This document shows positions 38,423 to 47,861 of a stretch of DNA of 64,000 nucleotides, one piece after another. A program made the position numbers and the translations under genes. Position 1 is the stretch's first letter. Each line of letters opens with the position of its first letter. The DNA is taken from positions 620,001 through 684,000 of the forward strand of contig NZ_CP048751.1 in assembly GCF_011064825.1 (NCBI RefSeq), given 5' to 3'. Source of the stretch: Brevundimonas mediterranea. Its GTDB lineage: Bacteria > Pseudomonadota > Alphaproteobacteria > Caulobacterales > Caulobacteraceae. The notes beneath the pieces were generated by a model. The model saw only the letters and a list, made by a program, of their open reading frames with translations. It was not told where the DNA came from and ran no database searches.

Positions 38423-38596
38423 CTTTCGTCATTCCGGGCGAAGGGCCGCTTGGCCCGAAGACCCGGAACCCAGCGGCGCCGAAGGCGAAATGGGTCCGCC
38501 GCTCGATGTTCGAAGGTCAGAGCCCGCGACAGGTTCGCGCTCTCGCGCGCCGCTGGGTTCCGGGTCTCCGCTGCGCTCCGCCCGGAATGACGAAAG
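38423..38596. repeat. 174-bp inverted-repeat element, copy 2
   Basis: The ends are CTTTCGTCATTCCGGGCG and its near-complement CGCCCGGAATGACGAAAG, which pair exactly. A perfect inner 19-bp inverted repeat lies at 38461-38479 and 38547-38565 and shares the core ACCCAGCGGCGC with copy 1 at 31440-31636. It fills most of the gap between the oxidoreductase and the BlaI-like gene. Confidence 0.85.
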
Positions 38597-38705
38597 CGTG
38601 GACGCCCCACCCTACCGCGAGTTCATCCCCCCGCCTCATTCCCGCCCCAATCCGCTACGCATGTAGCGCTACAGGTGTAACGTCAACAGCCACGGGAACA
38701 GCCTC

Positions 38706-39080
38706 ATGATCGAATCCCTGCCCCGCCGCGAACGCGAGGTCTTCGAGACCCTGTGTCGGCTCGAGAGGGGCTCAGCCGCCGCCGTCCGCAACGCTCTGTC
38801 CGACCCGATCAGCGACTCCGCCGTCCGCACCCTGCTGTCGCGGCTGGAGGCCAAGGGTCTGATCGAACGCGCCCCTGGCCCCGACGGCTATGTCTACAGC
38901 CCGGTCCAGCGCACCGAGGCGGTCGCCGCCGGCGCCCTGCAACGGATGATCGACACCTTCTTCGCCGGCTCGGCCGCCAGCGCCGCCACCGCCCTGCTGG
39001 GCCTGGGCCAGAAGCTGACGCCGCAAGAGGCCGCCGCCCTCGAACGCATCATCGACGAATCCGTGGAGCGCGAGTCGTGA
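38706..39080 (+). CDS. BlaI/MecI/CopY-type transcriptional repressor
   Basis: The 124-residue protein carries the winged helix of the family (LPRREREVFETLCRLERGSAAAVRNALSD..TLLSRLEAKGLIER) and a C-terminal dimerisation and cleavage region. Such repressors are released when a membrane metalloprotease partner signals. Its TGA overlaps the GTG start of the M56 protease gene by four bases, so the pair is translationally coupled. Confidence 0.9.
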   Translation: MIESLPRREREVFETLCRLERGSAAAVRNALSDPISDSAVRTLLSRLEAKGLIERAPGPDGYVYSPVQRTEAVAAGALQRMIDTFFAGSAASAATALLGLGQKLTPQEAAALERIIDESVERES

Positions 39081-40759
39081 CCTGGGCCCTTCTGCTTTCG
39101 CTCCTGGTCAAGTCCAGCCTGATCGCCGGCGCCGGCCTGGCCTGTTCGCGCCTGCTGGCCCAGCGGCCGGTGGACCGGGTCGACATCCTGCGCGGCGTGA
39201 CCTGTCTGTTGCTGGCCCTGCCGGTGATCATGGCGGTCCTGCCGTCGCTGGAACTGGCGCTTCTGCCCGCCGCCGAGCCGCTCGTGACGCCGCAAACCCT
39301 TCCCATGTGGCAGGGCGAGGTCGGCCCCGTCGCCGGGGTCGAGATCTCCGGCGCCCTGCCCTGGCCCACCCCCGCCCTGATCGTCGGCCTGATCTGGCTG
39401 ATCGGCGTCGCGGCGGTCGCCGGACGGCTGCTCTTGGGCCTGCACACCCTGGACCGCTGGACCCACGAAGGCCGCGCGGTCAAATGCCCCGCCTGGCGCA
39501 CCGCGCTGGACACCCAGACCACCGGCCGACCGCCGCGCCTGATCGCCAACGACCGGCTGTCTGGCCCGCTCAGCTGGGGCGCCGCGCCCGGCGTCATCCT
39601 GGTCGATCCGACCAGTCTCGCCGAACGCCAGGCCGCCCCGGCCATCCTCGCCCACGAACTGGCCCATCTGCGGCGCAAGGACTGGGTTTTCCTGGTTCTG
39701 TCGCGGCTCAGCCTGGCCCTGTTCTGGTTCAATCCCCTGGTCTGGGCCCTGCACCTCGACCTGGTCGCCCGCTCCGAAGAGGCCGCCGACGCCGACGCCC
39801 TGACCACCGTGGACCGTCAGGTCTATGCCCGCGCCCTGGTCCGCCTGGCCGCACATCCCGTCCCCCGCTCCATTCCCTGCGCCGCCAGCCCCATGGCCGC
39901 CGACGCCCGCACCTTGAAGACAAGGATCGCCTGCATCATGTCGAACACGCCGTCCCGCCGTCGCCCGCTGACCGTCGCCCTGACCGTCGCCGCCCTCGCC
40001 GCCGTCGCCACGCCGCTGGCCGCCCTGGAGCTGAGCCGTCAGGACTGGGCCAACCCGCCCCCGCCTGCCCCGCCGGAACCGCCCACGCCCCCGTCGATGG
40101 TCGTCGCGCCCCCGCCTGCTCCTCCTGCTCCGCCTGCTCCTCCTGCTCCGCCTGCGCCTCCCGCTCCCCCGGCGCCGACCATTTTCAGCTCAAGCTCCAC
40201 CTACACCTACAGGGGCGCCCCCTTCCCGGAAGCGGATCGCGCCGCAGCCGACATCCGCGCCGAAGCCGATCAGGCCCGCGCACGCGCTGACGAGACCCGT
40301 CGCGGCGCCGATCAAGCCCGCGCGCGAGCCGATGAAAGCCGCGCCCAGGCCGAGATCGCCCGACGCGGCGCCGACCAGGACCGAGTCCGCGCCGAGCTCG
40401 CCCGCCTCGCCGGGGCCCAGGCCCGCGCCGCCGCCGCCCAGGCCCGCGTCGAAGGCGAAAAGGCGCGACGCATGGGTGAACAGGCGCGGCTCCAGGCGGC
40501 GAGCGCCCGCGTGGACGCCCGCCGCCAGATGGCCCAGGGCGCCGAACAGATGCGCAAGAGCGCCCAGGACCTGCGGTCGGAGGCCGTCCGCCTTCGCGAC
40601 CCCGCCTATCGCGCCCGCCAGATCGCCGAGAACCGCACGCGCGGCAACCGCGTCACCGACGCCGAACTCCTGGCCGTCGCCGCCAGCCTGCCCGCCCAGG
40701 CGGACGAGATGGACCGTGACGCGGCCCGCTTGACGCGCGACGCGCGCCGTCAGGATTGA
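39077..40759 (+). CDS. M56 family (BlaR1-like) membrane metalloprotease with proline-rich linker and coiled-coil
   Basis: The 560-residue protein starts at the GTG overlapping the BlaI-like stop. Four hydrophobic segments surround a zinc protease motif HELAHLRRKDW (residues about 193-203), as in BlaR1 and MecR1. After another membrane segment near residue 305 comes a run of PPAP repeats (about 330-370), then a long Ala/Arg/Glu/Gln-rich coiled-coil to the end. In BlaR1 this place holds a penicillin-binding sensor domain, which is absent here. The inducing signal is therefore unknown; a mechanical or cell-wall stress signal is a guess. Confidence 0.82.
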   Translation: MTWALLLSLLVKSSLIAGAGLACSRLLAQRPVDRVDILRGVTCLLLALPVIMAVLPSLELALLPAAEPLVTPQTLPMWQGEVGPVAGVEISGALPWPTPALIVGLIWLIGVAAVAGRLLLGLHTLDRWTHEGRAVKCPAWRTALDTQTTGRPPRLIANDRLSGPLSWGAAPGVILVDPTSLAERQAAPAILAHELAHLRRKDWVFLVLSRLSLALFWFNPLVWALHLDLVARSEEAADADALTTVDRQVYARALVRLAAHPVPRSIPCAASPMAADARTLKTRIACIMSNTPSRRRPLTVALTVAALAAVATPLAALELSRQDWANPPPPAPPEPPTPPSMVVAPPPAPPAPPAPPAPPAPPAPPAPTIFSSSSTYTYRGAPFPEADRAAADIRAEADQARARADETRRGADQARARADESRAQAEIARRGADQDRVRAELARLAGAQARAAAAQARVEGEKARRMGEQARLQAASARVDARRQMAQGAEQMRKSAQDLRSEAVRLRDPAYRARQIAENRTRGNRVTDAELLAVAASLPAQADEMDRDAARLTRDARRQD

Positions 40760-40853
40760 TCCGGACACGACCCTATCGCGAACCTTCACGACCTAAGATT
40801 GACTTCGCCGCCCAGATGCGACACTTTAAGGTTGCACACAGGGAGCAAACACT

Positions 40854-41684
40854 ATGTCAGTCATCGTTACGCTTCACATCTTCTCTGGTCGTCCGGACCC
40901 GGTTTGGGAATTGGCGGAAGACCAGGTGCTTCAACTCACGGAACGGCTCCGATCCACGCAGGAGCGGTCACTTCTTCGCCCCCCCGGCATCGCCGGCGCC
41001 CTGGGCTATCGGGGCTTCAGCATCCTCAGCACGGGCGAGAAGGCGCTGGATTCGCACATCTTCGTCCACCAGGGCCTGGCCGAGATCGGTGGCCTCAATA
41101 TCTCGCTCAACCTCGGATCGCCCGAAACCGAACTGTTCCTGCTCGAAACCGGCCGGGCGGCGCTTCCGGACGATCTCTACGACTATGTCTCGGAGGAAAT
41201 CGGCGGCGAGGGTTTTAAGGCGGAGGCCGCGCCCACGGTGTTCGCCGCGCCGCCCTATGATCCCGGGAAGTGGAACAACAACCCCTACATCATGGCGAAC
41301 AACAACTGCTACAACTACGCCAACGACAAGATCACCAACAGTTTCGCACAGCCCGGGCGCGGGTCCGGTCAGATGTACACGACGTTCAGCTGCGACAACG
41401 TCGGCGCCGCCTCGCAGCGCGACGGCCAGATCCTGATCCCCAATCCCAACGTCACCCCGGCGGCGGGGCAGATCATCTGCCTGGTCATCTGGCCCGGAAA
41501 TGACTTCCACTGGTACCGAAGGGACAGCAACGGCCTGTGGTCTCACAAACCCGGCAGCACGCCGGCCAAGAACACGGACAACTCCGGAAACCTGATCCAG
41601 AGCCCGGCCACCTGCAATCGCGGCCCGTATGTGAACCTCTGCAGCTATTTCAACAGCATTCCCGCCCAAACCCAGATCTGGTGA
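40854..41684 (+). CDS. Hypothetical protein with possible cysteine-protease-like C-terminal domain
   Basis: The 276-residue product has no signal peptide. Residues about 140-165 read NNPYIMANNNCYNYANDK, and FHWYRRDSNGLWSHKPG follows near residue 220, with KNTDNSG after it. A cysteine in an N-rich helix start followed by a histidine in a strand and a polar residue recalls papain-like or NlpC-like folds, but this is only a pattern judgement. The N-terminal 120 residues are not recognised. No neighbour explains it. Confidence 0.6.
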   Translation: MSVIVTLHIFSGRPDPVWELAEDQVLQLTERLRSTQERSLLRPPGIAGALGYRGFSILSTGEKALDSHIFVHQGLAEIGGLNISLNLGSPETELFLLETGRAALPDDLYDYVSEEIGGEGFKAEAAPTVFAAPPYDPGKWNNNPYIMANNNCYNYANDKITNSFAQPGRGSGQMYTTFSCDNVGAASQRDGQILIPNPNVTPAAGQIICLVIWPGNDFHWYRRDSNGLWSHKPGSTPAKNTDNSGNLIQSPATCNRGPYVNLCSYFNSIPAQTQIW

Positions 41685-41689
41685 AGAGG

Positions 41690-41885
41690 GCGTGGCGCCT
41701 GGACGGCTCGGGCCTTCGTCCCGCGCCGTCCAGGCCTCAGCCTTGGGTCAGCCGACGAAATGACCGACCCGCCCTGACGGTCCCAGAACCCAGAGGTCGT
41801 ATCGTCCTCCATCGGGCGCCAGCGCCCATACGCCCGTCAGGCTCTCGCCCGCCCCCGATCGCAAGATCGGGGGCGGGGCGGCGCT
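41690..41885. terminator. Two intergenic hairpins between convergent genes
   Basis: One hairpin pairs GCCTGGACGGC with GCCGTCCAGGC at about 41,698-41,735. The other pairs CGCCCCCGATC with GATCGGGGGCG at about 41,855-41,879. Neither is followed by a clear T run. They lie between the plus-strand hypothetical gene and the minus-strand TonB receptor, which converge. Confidence 0.5.
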
Positions 41886-41896
41886 TCGTCTTCAGA

Positions 41897-44803
41897 TCAG
41901 TAGGAGTAGGCCAGGCGGACCAGGAAGTTCCGACCGGGCTCCATATAGTCCTTCTGGTACGAGGGGCTCTCGCCCTTGGTGGTGTAGTAACGATGGCCGT
42001 CCAGGATGTTCTGGACGTCGAAGTCCATCGTCAGACCGGGGCGGAAGTTGTAGCGCGAGTGGAAGTCCAAGCTCTTGTTCGGCTGGACCCATTTATCGAC
42101 GGCGTTGTCGCGCAGGTCTTCGATATAGGCGCCCTGGTACTGATAAGACAGGCGGGCTTCGAAGCCGTATTTCTGATAGGTCAGAGAGGCGTTGTAGATC
42201 AGATCCGGCGCCTGGATGAAGGAGATCGACCGACCCTTGCGATAGTCCAGGCCGGTCTCCGCCTCGCTGACCTGACGGGTCAGGTTGGCCTCGACGCCGA
42301 AGCCGTCGAAGGGCGCGCCCATGCCCTCGAACGACTTGATCAGGTTCAGTTCGACGCCGGTGATCTTGGCCGTCTCGCCGTTCTTGGGTTGGCTGATGGT
42401 GATCACGCCTTCCTGGGTGTCGGCGTCGACCGCGCTGCCGTTGGTGAAGATGAAATGGTCGATCTTCTTGTGGAAGACGCCGATGGAGACCAGGCTGGAA
42501 CGGTCCGGGTAATATTCAGCCGAAACGTCCAGGTTCAGGGCCTCGGCCGGTTTCAGATCGGGATTGCCGCGGCTGATCGAGACGATGTCGCCCAGGGTCT
42601 GGCCAGGACGCGGCGGTGCCCGGCCGACGCTGACGCCCCGCGAGATATTGCTGAACTCGGGCCGGGAGAAGCTGGTCCAGATCGCGCCGCGATAGACGAA
42701 GTTGTCCGACGGGCGATAGACCGCCGTCACGCTGGGCAGGACGTTCGTGTAGTTGCTGTCGGTGTCGCCGAAGCCGGTCTGGGCCTCGTCCTCGATCCAG
42801 TTGGTGTTGCTGACCTCGGTGTGCTCGACCCGCACCCCGGCGACCACGTCCAGATCGTTGAACTGGAAGCTGGCCAGGCCGTAACCGGCGTAGATGGTCT
42901 CTTCGCCGCTCTTATCGCTGGAGCTCAGATCAGCGTAGGAATAGGTGACCGGATTGGCCTTCTGGGCGGCCTCAATGGCGGCCGTCACCCGATCGCGGTT
43001 CAGGATGGCGCCATAGTAGTAGCGGCCGTTCAGAACGGAGCCGACCTCGCGGTCGATCAGACCCGACTGACCCAGGCTCTTGCCCTCCAGGGGCGTGTTG
43101 TCGAACGAACCGCCCCAGATCGGGGTGGCGTCGTATTCGCGCTCGGACCGCAGGACCTTCACGCCCGCCTTCAGATGACGGACCACGCCTTCCATCTCAT
43201 AGACAGCGTCGAACTTGAACGCCGTGCGCGCGTCGGTCTGCTTGTCGCGGCTGCGGCCGCCCCCGTCATAGGGCAGCAGATTGGGATCGTTCTGCGCGTT
43301 CTGGGCGAAGGCCGGCAACTGCGGCATGGGGAAGCGGGGGTCGTAGGACGACCACAGCAGACCCGTCTGATTGAACGGCGCCGAACAGGCGTCGCAATTG
43401 TAGCCGATCGAGAAGCTGTCCGGTCCGCCCTTCTCACCCGCGCTGTAGCTGAGGTCGTAATCAAGGGTCAGGCGGTTCAGACGGCTCTGGCCGCCCAGGT
43501 TGATCGTGCCCAGGGTCGAGACCTGGTCCAGGGTCTGGAAGGTCCGCGCGAACTGGAAGGTCTCGGGCTTCCACACACCGGAACGACCGAACAGCGACCA
43601 ATAGGACGAGCCCGAAATGCGGTCTTCATCGGTGATTATACCATCCCCGACCATCACCTCTTTACCGTCAATGATCTTTTTGATGGTGAGTTTATCGACG
43701 ATCTGATCGGTGGTGTAGCTGTAGACGCGGCCCTTCTCCTCGTCGTAACCGACGATGGCGTTTTCCGGCTGAATCAGGCTGGTGTCGTCCAGATTTCTCT
43801 GCTGCAGGCGCTTGGTCTTGCGACTGCGGAAATCGGTGTAGTCGTTGGTGCCCGTCCGTTCCAGACGGCTGTACTGGCCGCGCAGATAGAAGTCGTTCGC
43901 CTGACCTTGATAATCCAGCGAGAAGTTGCCGCCGAAACGCTCCTGTTCGATACGGCGGTAGTCGAGGTCGATCCCCGGCAGATACATCGAGCGTTCGTCG
44001 ATCGCCTCTTCGCTGTCCTTGCGCCAGCGATAGGGCTCCCACTCGCCGTCGTTTTCGGTTTCTTCGTTCAGGCTGTTGCTCTTGCCGTAGTTGAACGAGA
44101 CGAAGGCGCCGAAACGGCTGTCGGACGACAGGCGGCTGGCGAAGTCCATTTGGATCTGGCCAGAACCGTCTTCTTCGCCCTGTTCCTGGGCGCGGTCATT
44201 GACGCCGTAGCTGAGGAAGGCGCGCGCAACCGGCTTGGTGAAGTCGAAGGCCGTCGGGGTCTGGAAGTTGACCGAGCCGCCGATGGCGTCCCCGTCCATG
44301 TCCGGCGTCAGGGTCTTGGAGACGGTGATGCTCTTCAGACCGTTGGGCGGCAGGACCGTCATCGACATCTTGCGGCTGTCGGGGTCGGTCAGGGCGACGC
44401 GGACGCCGTTGATCGAATAGGCGTTGAAGGTGCCGGCCAGCCCTCGGACCGAGACATATTCGCCCTCGCCCGTTTCCTGGTTCACCACCACATTGATGCC
44501 GGGCGCGCGCGCCAGGGCGTCGGCGACGTTGGCGTCGGGCAGTTTGCCCAGGTCGTCAGACGAGATCACGCTCGAGACCACGCCCGACCGGCGTTGGGCC
44601 TCGATGGCGTTGGCGGTGCTGAGACGCTGACCCGTGACGACGACCTCGTCCACCTCGGCCGCTGCAGGGGCCTGAACTGTCTGGGCGTGGGCGGACGAGG
44701 CCGCCAGAACGGCGGAACCCGCAAGAAGGACCGTGCGCAGATCGGCGCCGGCGAAGATTTGACGATGAACGGCCCGCGCACGGGCGATGACATGACGCGA
44801 CAT
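41897..44803 (-). CDS. TonB-dependent outer membrane receptor
   Basis: The 968-residue protein has a signal peptide ending in SSAHAQ, a plug domain (VDEVVVTGQRLSTANAIEAQR, DDLGKLPDANVADALARAPGINV, SVRGLAGTFNAYSINGVR) and a long beta-barrel ending in an aromatic residue (NFLVRLAYSY). The start at 44803 has GGAG six bases upstream; an ATG at 44815 is also possible. It belongs to the large group of TonB receptors common in Caulobacterales. It lies downstream of the phospholipase and PhnZ-like genes on the same strand after a 242-bp gap, so a role in importing their substrate is possible but unproved. Confidence 0.92.
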   Translation of the reverse strand: MSRHVIARARAVHRQIFAGADLRTVLLAGSAVLAASSAHAQTVQAPAAAEVDEVVVTGQRLSTANAIEAQRRSGVVSSVISSDDLGKLPDANVADALARAPGINVVVNQETGEGEYVSVRGLAGTFNAYSINGVRVALTDPDSRKMSMTVLPPNGLKSITVSKTLTPDMDGDAIGGSVNFQTPTAFDFTKPVARAFLSYGVNDRAQEQGEEDGSGQIQMDFASRLSSDSRFGAFVSFNYGKSNSLNEETENDGEWEPYRWRKDSEEAIDERSMYLPGIDLDYRRIEQERFGGNFSLDYQGQANDFYLRGQYSRLERTGTNDYTDFRSRKTKRLQQRNLDDTSLIQPENAIVGYDEEKGRVYSYTTDQIVDKLTIKKIIDGKEVMVGDGIITDEDRISGSSYWSLFGRSGVWKPETFQFARTFQTLDQVSTLGTINLGGQSRLNRLTLDYDLSYSAGEKGGPDSFSIGYNCDACSAPFNQTGLLWSSYDPRFPMPQLPAFAQNAQNDPNLLPYDGGGRSRDKQTDARTAFKFDAVYEMEGVVRHLKAGVKVLRSEREYDATPIWGGSFDNTPLEGKSLGQSGLIDREVGSVLNGRYYYGAILNRDRVTAAIEAAQKANPVTYSYADLSSSDKSGEETIYAGYGLASFQFNDLDVVAGVRVEHTEVSNTNWIEDEAQTGFGDTDSNYTNVLPSVTAVYRPSDNFVYRGAIWTSFSRPEFSNISRGVSVGRAPPRPGQTLGDIVSISRGNPDLKPAEALNLDVSAEYYPDRSSLVSIGVFHKKIDHFIFTNGSAVDADTQEGVITISQPKNGETAKITGVELNLIKSFEGMGAPFDGFGVEANLTRQVSEAETGLDYRKGRSISFIQAPDLIYNASLTYQKYGFEARLSYQYQGAYIEDLRDNAVDKWVQPNKSLDFHSRYNFRPGLTMDFDVQNILDGHRYYTTKGESPSYQKDYMEPGRNFLVRLAYSY

Positions 44804-45057
44804 GACTGTCTCCATTGATCCTGATGTGATTTCGGTTCGACCGATCAGGGTCGGCGCAAGGCAGCCGTCAGCGATCAGCGACGCGCGTGCGCGCCCTGTC
44901 GGTGTCGATCACCCTGTTGCCCCCCCGGCCGATCGTGTTCGGCTGTAACGACGCCGCTTCAGGCGACGTCGGTCATTCTCTCGCTGGTCCGCCTATCCGG
45001 ACCGGCGACGATTGAAACGCTCACTCATTCAACAACCCCCATGCGTTGAAATGAAAA

Positions 45058-45633
45058 CTAGGCTTCCGCCCTGCGGTTGATCAGGTCGCAGAGAAGCTCG
45101 CGATAGGCCTCGAAGCCGTCGACCTCGACGCCCTGGGCCTTGCCCAGTTCGTCGTAGCGCCGCAGCCGCAGCGCGGCCTCGGCCGCCGGCAGGGCCATGA
45201 ATTCGTCCACCTCGGCCGGGCTCATCGGCCCGCCCTGCAAGGCCAGGCTCTGAAGCGAGGCCGCGCTGAGCCGATCCACATAGCCGGGCGCGGTGGCGGC
45301 CAGACAGCGTTTGGCCGCGACGTGCAGCCGGACCGGCTCGGTCACCTCCGGGCCAAAGGCGCGCGACAGGTAGCCGGCGCTGATATGTTCGTGGCGGGTG
45401 TCGATGCCGCGGTCGGCGGCGTCCTCGCCCGCCTTCTGCATCATATGGCCGACGTCGTGCAGCAGGGCCGCCGCCACCAGGGCCGGCGGCGCCCCATCGA
45501 CGCGCGCGTGATGCGCGGTCTGCAGCGCATGCTCCAGTTGGCTGACGTCTTCGCCGTAATGCAGTGCACCCAGTCGGCTAAACAGGTCCGACAGTTCGGT
45601 GAAGAAGGCGTCGGCATCCACGGGAGAAGTCAT
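45058..45633 (-). CDS. PhnZ-like HD-domain protein of phosphonate loci
   Basis: This 191-residue HD protein is like PhnZ, the mixed-valent diiron oxygenase that cleaves 1-hydroxy-2-aminoethylphosphonate to glycine and phosphate. Metal-ligand positions fit: His35 in SQLEHALQ, His59-Asp60 in LLHDVGHMM, His81 or His83 in TRHEHIS and His104 in RLHVAAKR. YGED before the first histidine fits the PhnZ cap segment. A GTG at 45690 that overlaps the phospholipase stop by GTGA is an alternative start and would imply coupling. No PhnY-type hydroxylase lies in the window, so the substrate may differ. Confidence 0.82.
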   Translation of the reverse strand: MTSPVDADAFFTELSDLFSRLGALHYGEDVSQLEHALQTAHHARVDGAPPALVAAALLHDVGHMMQKAGEDAADRGIDTRHEHISAGYLSRAFGPEVTEPVRLHVAAKRCLAATAPGYVDRLSAASLQSLALQGGPMSPAEVDEFMALPAAEAALRLRRYDELGKAQGVEVDGFEAYRELLCDLINRRAEA

Positions 45634-45686
45634 CGAAAGTCCGTCTGTAAACTGGGTCGAAATCGGGTGGGCGGGCGTGGCGTCGG

Positions 45687-47825
45687 TCACAGGCGCATGC
45701 GTCCGATGGCCGGGTCGGTGCGGCTGGGACGACCGGTCTCCACATGACCGGCCAGGCGCTGGATGAAGGTCGGATCGTCCGCCAAGGTCACGGTCAGATC
45801 GTACCAATGGTCGCTGCCGCGCAGATCCCAGACCGAATGCGCCGCCGTTCCGGGACGAAGGGTCAAGCGGCGGCGCGCCTCCCCTTCGGACAGGGGATAG
45901 GCGGCGTCCATGTCCAGCACCGCCTGCGCCGTCCCCTCCTGCGCACCGGTCAACTCGACGGTCAGAAGACCCTTGGCGTCGGTGGAGATCGTCACCTGGG
46001 GTTGGGGCCGCGTGGCGTCGCCGGCGAACCGACGATAGAAGCCGTTGGGACCGTGAACCGTCAGATCATAGACGCCGGGCCGGCCGTCGTTCCAATGTCC
46101 GGCCGCATAGGTCTCCCCGGATCCCAGGGTGAAGCGCCACGGCCCCGCGCGGTCGGTGTTGTCGAACACCTGGAAGACCGCGCCCGTCCGCCCGCTGTTG
46201 ACCAGATCGATCAGGACCGCCCCATCCGCGACGCGGGCCGCGGCGGCCAGGTCATAGGGCAAGGGACGTGCGCCGCGCTGGGGGCCGTCCTGGAAGGCCG
46301 GCGTCTGGCGCTCCGGAATCCGCAGACTGGGCGCGGCCTTGGAACGGGCGACGCGCTGCATGTAGTCGGCCGTGGCCGGCAGGGACAGGGCCGACCAGTC
46401 CTGGTTCGGGCGCGCGAAGTCGAAGGCCGAGGTCAAGTCGCCGCAGACGGTCCGACGCCAGTCGCTGATGTTCTCTTCCCTGACACCGAAGCGTTTTTCC
46501 AGGAACTGAAGCGTGGAGGTGTGATCGAACACCTCCGAACAGACAAAGCCGCCACGGCTCCAGGGCGAAACCACGATGGCCGGCACCCGGATGCCGAGGC
46601 CCAGCGGATGGGCGCCGTGGTGGGGCCGTTCCGTATCCTGCCCATAGTCCTTGGCCTCGCCGGCGACGGACACGGTGCTGTACCCCTGGTCGGGCGTCAG
46701 CGGCGGCATGGGCGGCTGGACATGGTCGTAGAAGCCGCCGGCCTCGTCGTAGTTGACGATGAAGACCGTCTTGGAAAACACCTCGGGATGATCGACCAGG
46801 GCCTCGATCAACTTGGCGCAGACATGCTCGCCCTTGGACGGCTCGGCCGATGGATGTTCGGACAGATCCGCCGCCGTGACGATCCACGACACCTGGGGCA
46901 ACCGCCCGCCGGCGATGTCGGCGCGGAAGGCCTCCACCAGCTGTTCGCCGTCCGAGCGGGTGCGATCCGCGCCGGTCTTGTCCTCCGACACCCAGGCGCG
47001 GCCGCGCTGATACAGGGGCGAGTCCTTCGGGCAGGGCCGGAACGGCTTGAAAACCGACAGGATGTTGTCGCCGAAATTGTCGTATTCCTGATAGACCTTC
47101 CAACTGACGCCCGCCGCCTGGAGCCGTTCGGCGTAGGTGGTCCATTCGTGCGGACCGCGGGCCATCGGCCTGTCCTCGGCCATGTCGGCGCTGGGCGTCT
47201 CGTCCTCGCCGTAGTTGCTCATCTCCGGATCGCCGCCGACTTTTCCGCCGCCGTTGCATCCGGTCCAGAGGTGCAGGCGGTTCGGATAGGTCTGGGTCAG
47301 GGTCGAGCAGTGGTAGGCGTCGCAGACGGTGAAGGCGCCGGCCAGGGCGTAGTAGAAGGGCAGGTCGGAGGCCTTGTAATAGGCCATCCGCTTGTGCAGC
47401 TCGAGCGAATGGCCCCACTGGTCATAGCGGCCGCCGTTGACGATGGTGATCGCCGCCGTATGGCCCTGATCCGCGCCATCGACCGTATAGGCGTTGGTGG
47501 TGCGGGAATCGCCGTGGAAGGGGGCGACGAAGCCGTCAGGATGCTCGGCGCTGGGCTGGCGCCAGACAGAGGCTCCGCCCGGCAGGCGCTGCGGCCGGGG
47601 GTCGCCGAAGCCGCGCACCCCGTTCAGGGCCCCGAGATAGTGATCGAAGGCGCGGTTCTCCTGCATGAAGATGACCACATGCTCGACATCCATGATCGTG
47701 CCCGTGGCGTTGTTGGCGGGAATGGCCATCGCCTTGCGCACCGTCGCCGGCAACAGGTTCAACGCCGCTCCAGCCGCCACGCCGCCCAGAGCGCCCCGCA
47801 GGAAAGACCGCCGATCATTTGACAT
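45687..47825 (-). CDS. Phosphocholine-type phospholipase C (Tat-exported)
   Basis: The 712-residue enzyme begins with a Tat signal (MSNDRRSFLRGALGGVAAG) and the phosphoesterase domain of PF04185, with VVIFMQENRAFDHYLGALNG near residue 50 and PQVSWIVTAADLSEHPSAEP near 305. Two C-terminal DUF756 domains follow, the hallmark of the PlcN/PlcH group. These hydrolyse phospholipids to diacylglycerol and a phosphorylated head group. An operator-like palindrome TGGTATAGACCA lies 25 bases before the start. It is the first gene of a unit with the PhnZ-like gene. Confidence 0.92.
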   Translation of the reverse strand: MSNDRRSFLRGALGGVAAGAALNLLPATVRKAMAIPANNATGTIMDVEHVVIFMQENRAFDHYLGALNGVRGFGDPRPQRLPGGASVWRQPSAEHPDGFVAPFHGDSRTTNAYTVDGADQGHTAAITIVNGGRYDQWGHSLELHKRMAYYKASDLPFYYALAGAFTVCDAYHCSTLTQTYPNRLHLWTGCNGGGKVGGDPEMSNYGEDETPSADMAEDRPMARGPHEWTTYAERLQAAGVSWKVYQEYDNFGDNILSVFKPFRPCPKDSPLYQRGRAWVSEDKTGADRTRSDGEQLVEAFRADIAGGRLPQVSWIVTAADLSEHPSAEPSKGEHVCAKLIEALVDHPEVFSKTVFIVNYDEAGGFYDHVQPPMPPLTPDQGYSTVSVAGEAKDYGQDTERPHHGAHPLGLGIRVPAIVVSPWSRGGFVCSEVFDHTSTLQFLEKRFGVREENISDWRRTVCGDLTSAFDFARPNQDWSALSLPATADYMQRVARSKAAPSLRIPERQTPAFQDGPQRGARPLPYDLAAAARVADGAVLIDLVNSGRTGAVFQVFDNTDRAGPWRFTLGSGETYAAGHWNDGRPGVYDLTVHGPNGFYRRFAGDATRPQPQVTISTDAKGLLTVELTGAQEGTAQAVLDMDAAYPLSEGEARRRLTLRPGTAAHSVWDLRGSDHWYDLTVTLADDPTFIQRLAGHVETGRPSRTDPAIGRMRL

Positions 47826-47849
47826 GGATCAAATCCCCCTCTTCAATTT

Positions 47850-47861
47850 TGGTATAGACCA
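47850..47861. promoter_or_regulatory. Probable GntR operator upstream of phospholipase C
   Basis: TGGTATAGACCA is a palindrome with one mismatched pair and matches the perfect palindrome TGGTCTAGACCA at 50699-50710. It lies between the divergent phospholipase and GntR-regulator genes. HutC-type GntR proteins typically bind GT-N-TA-N-AC sites, which this fits. Confidence 0.7.

Noticed and set aside
40110..40180. Tandem repeat or CRISPR-like sequence
   Set aside because: These bases encode PPAP repeats in the linker of the M56 protease; they are low-complexity coding DNA.
41537..44818. Very long open frame (1093 codons) on the plus strand
   Set aside because: It is the complement of the TonB-dependent receptor gene and has no domain of its own.
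44816..45057. Cobalamin riboswitch before the TonB receptor
   Set aside because: The gap has a GGTCCG-N6-CGGACC inverted repeat and other hairpins but no B12-box-like sequence, so no riboswitch is claimed.
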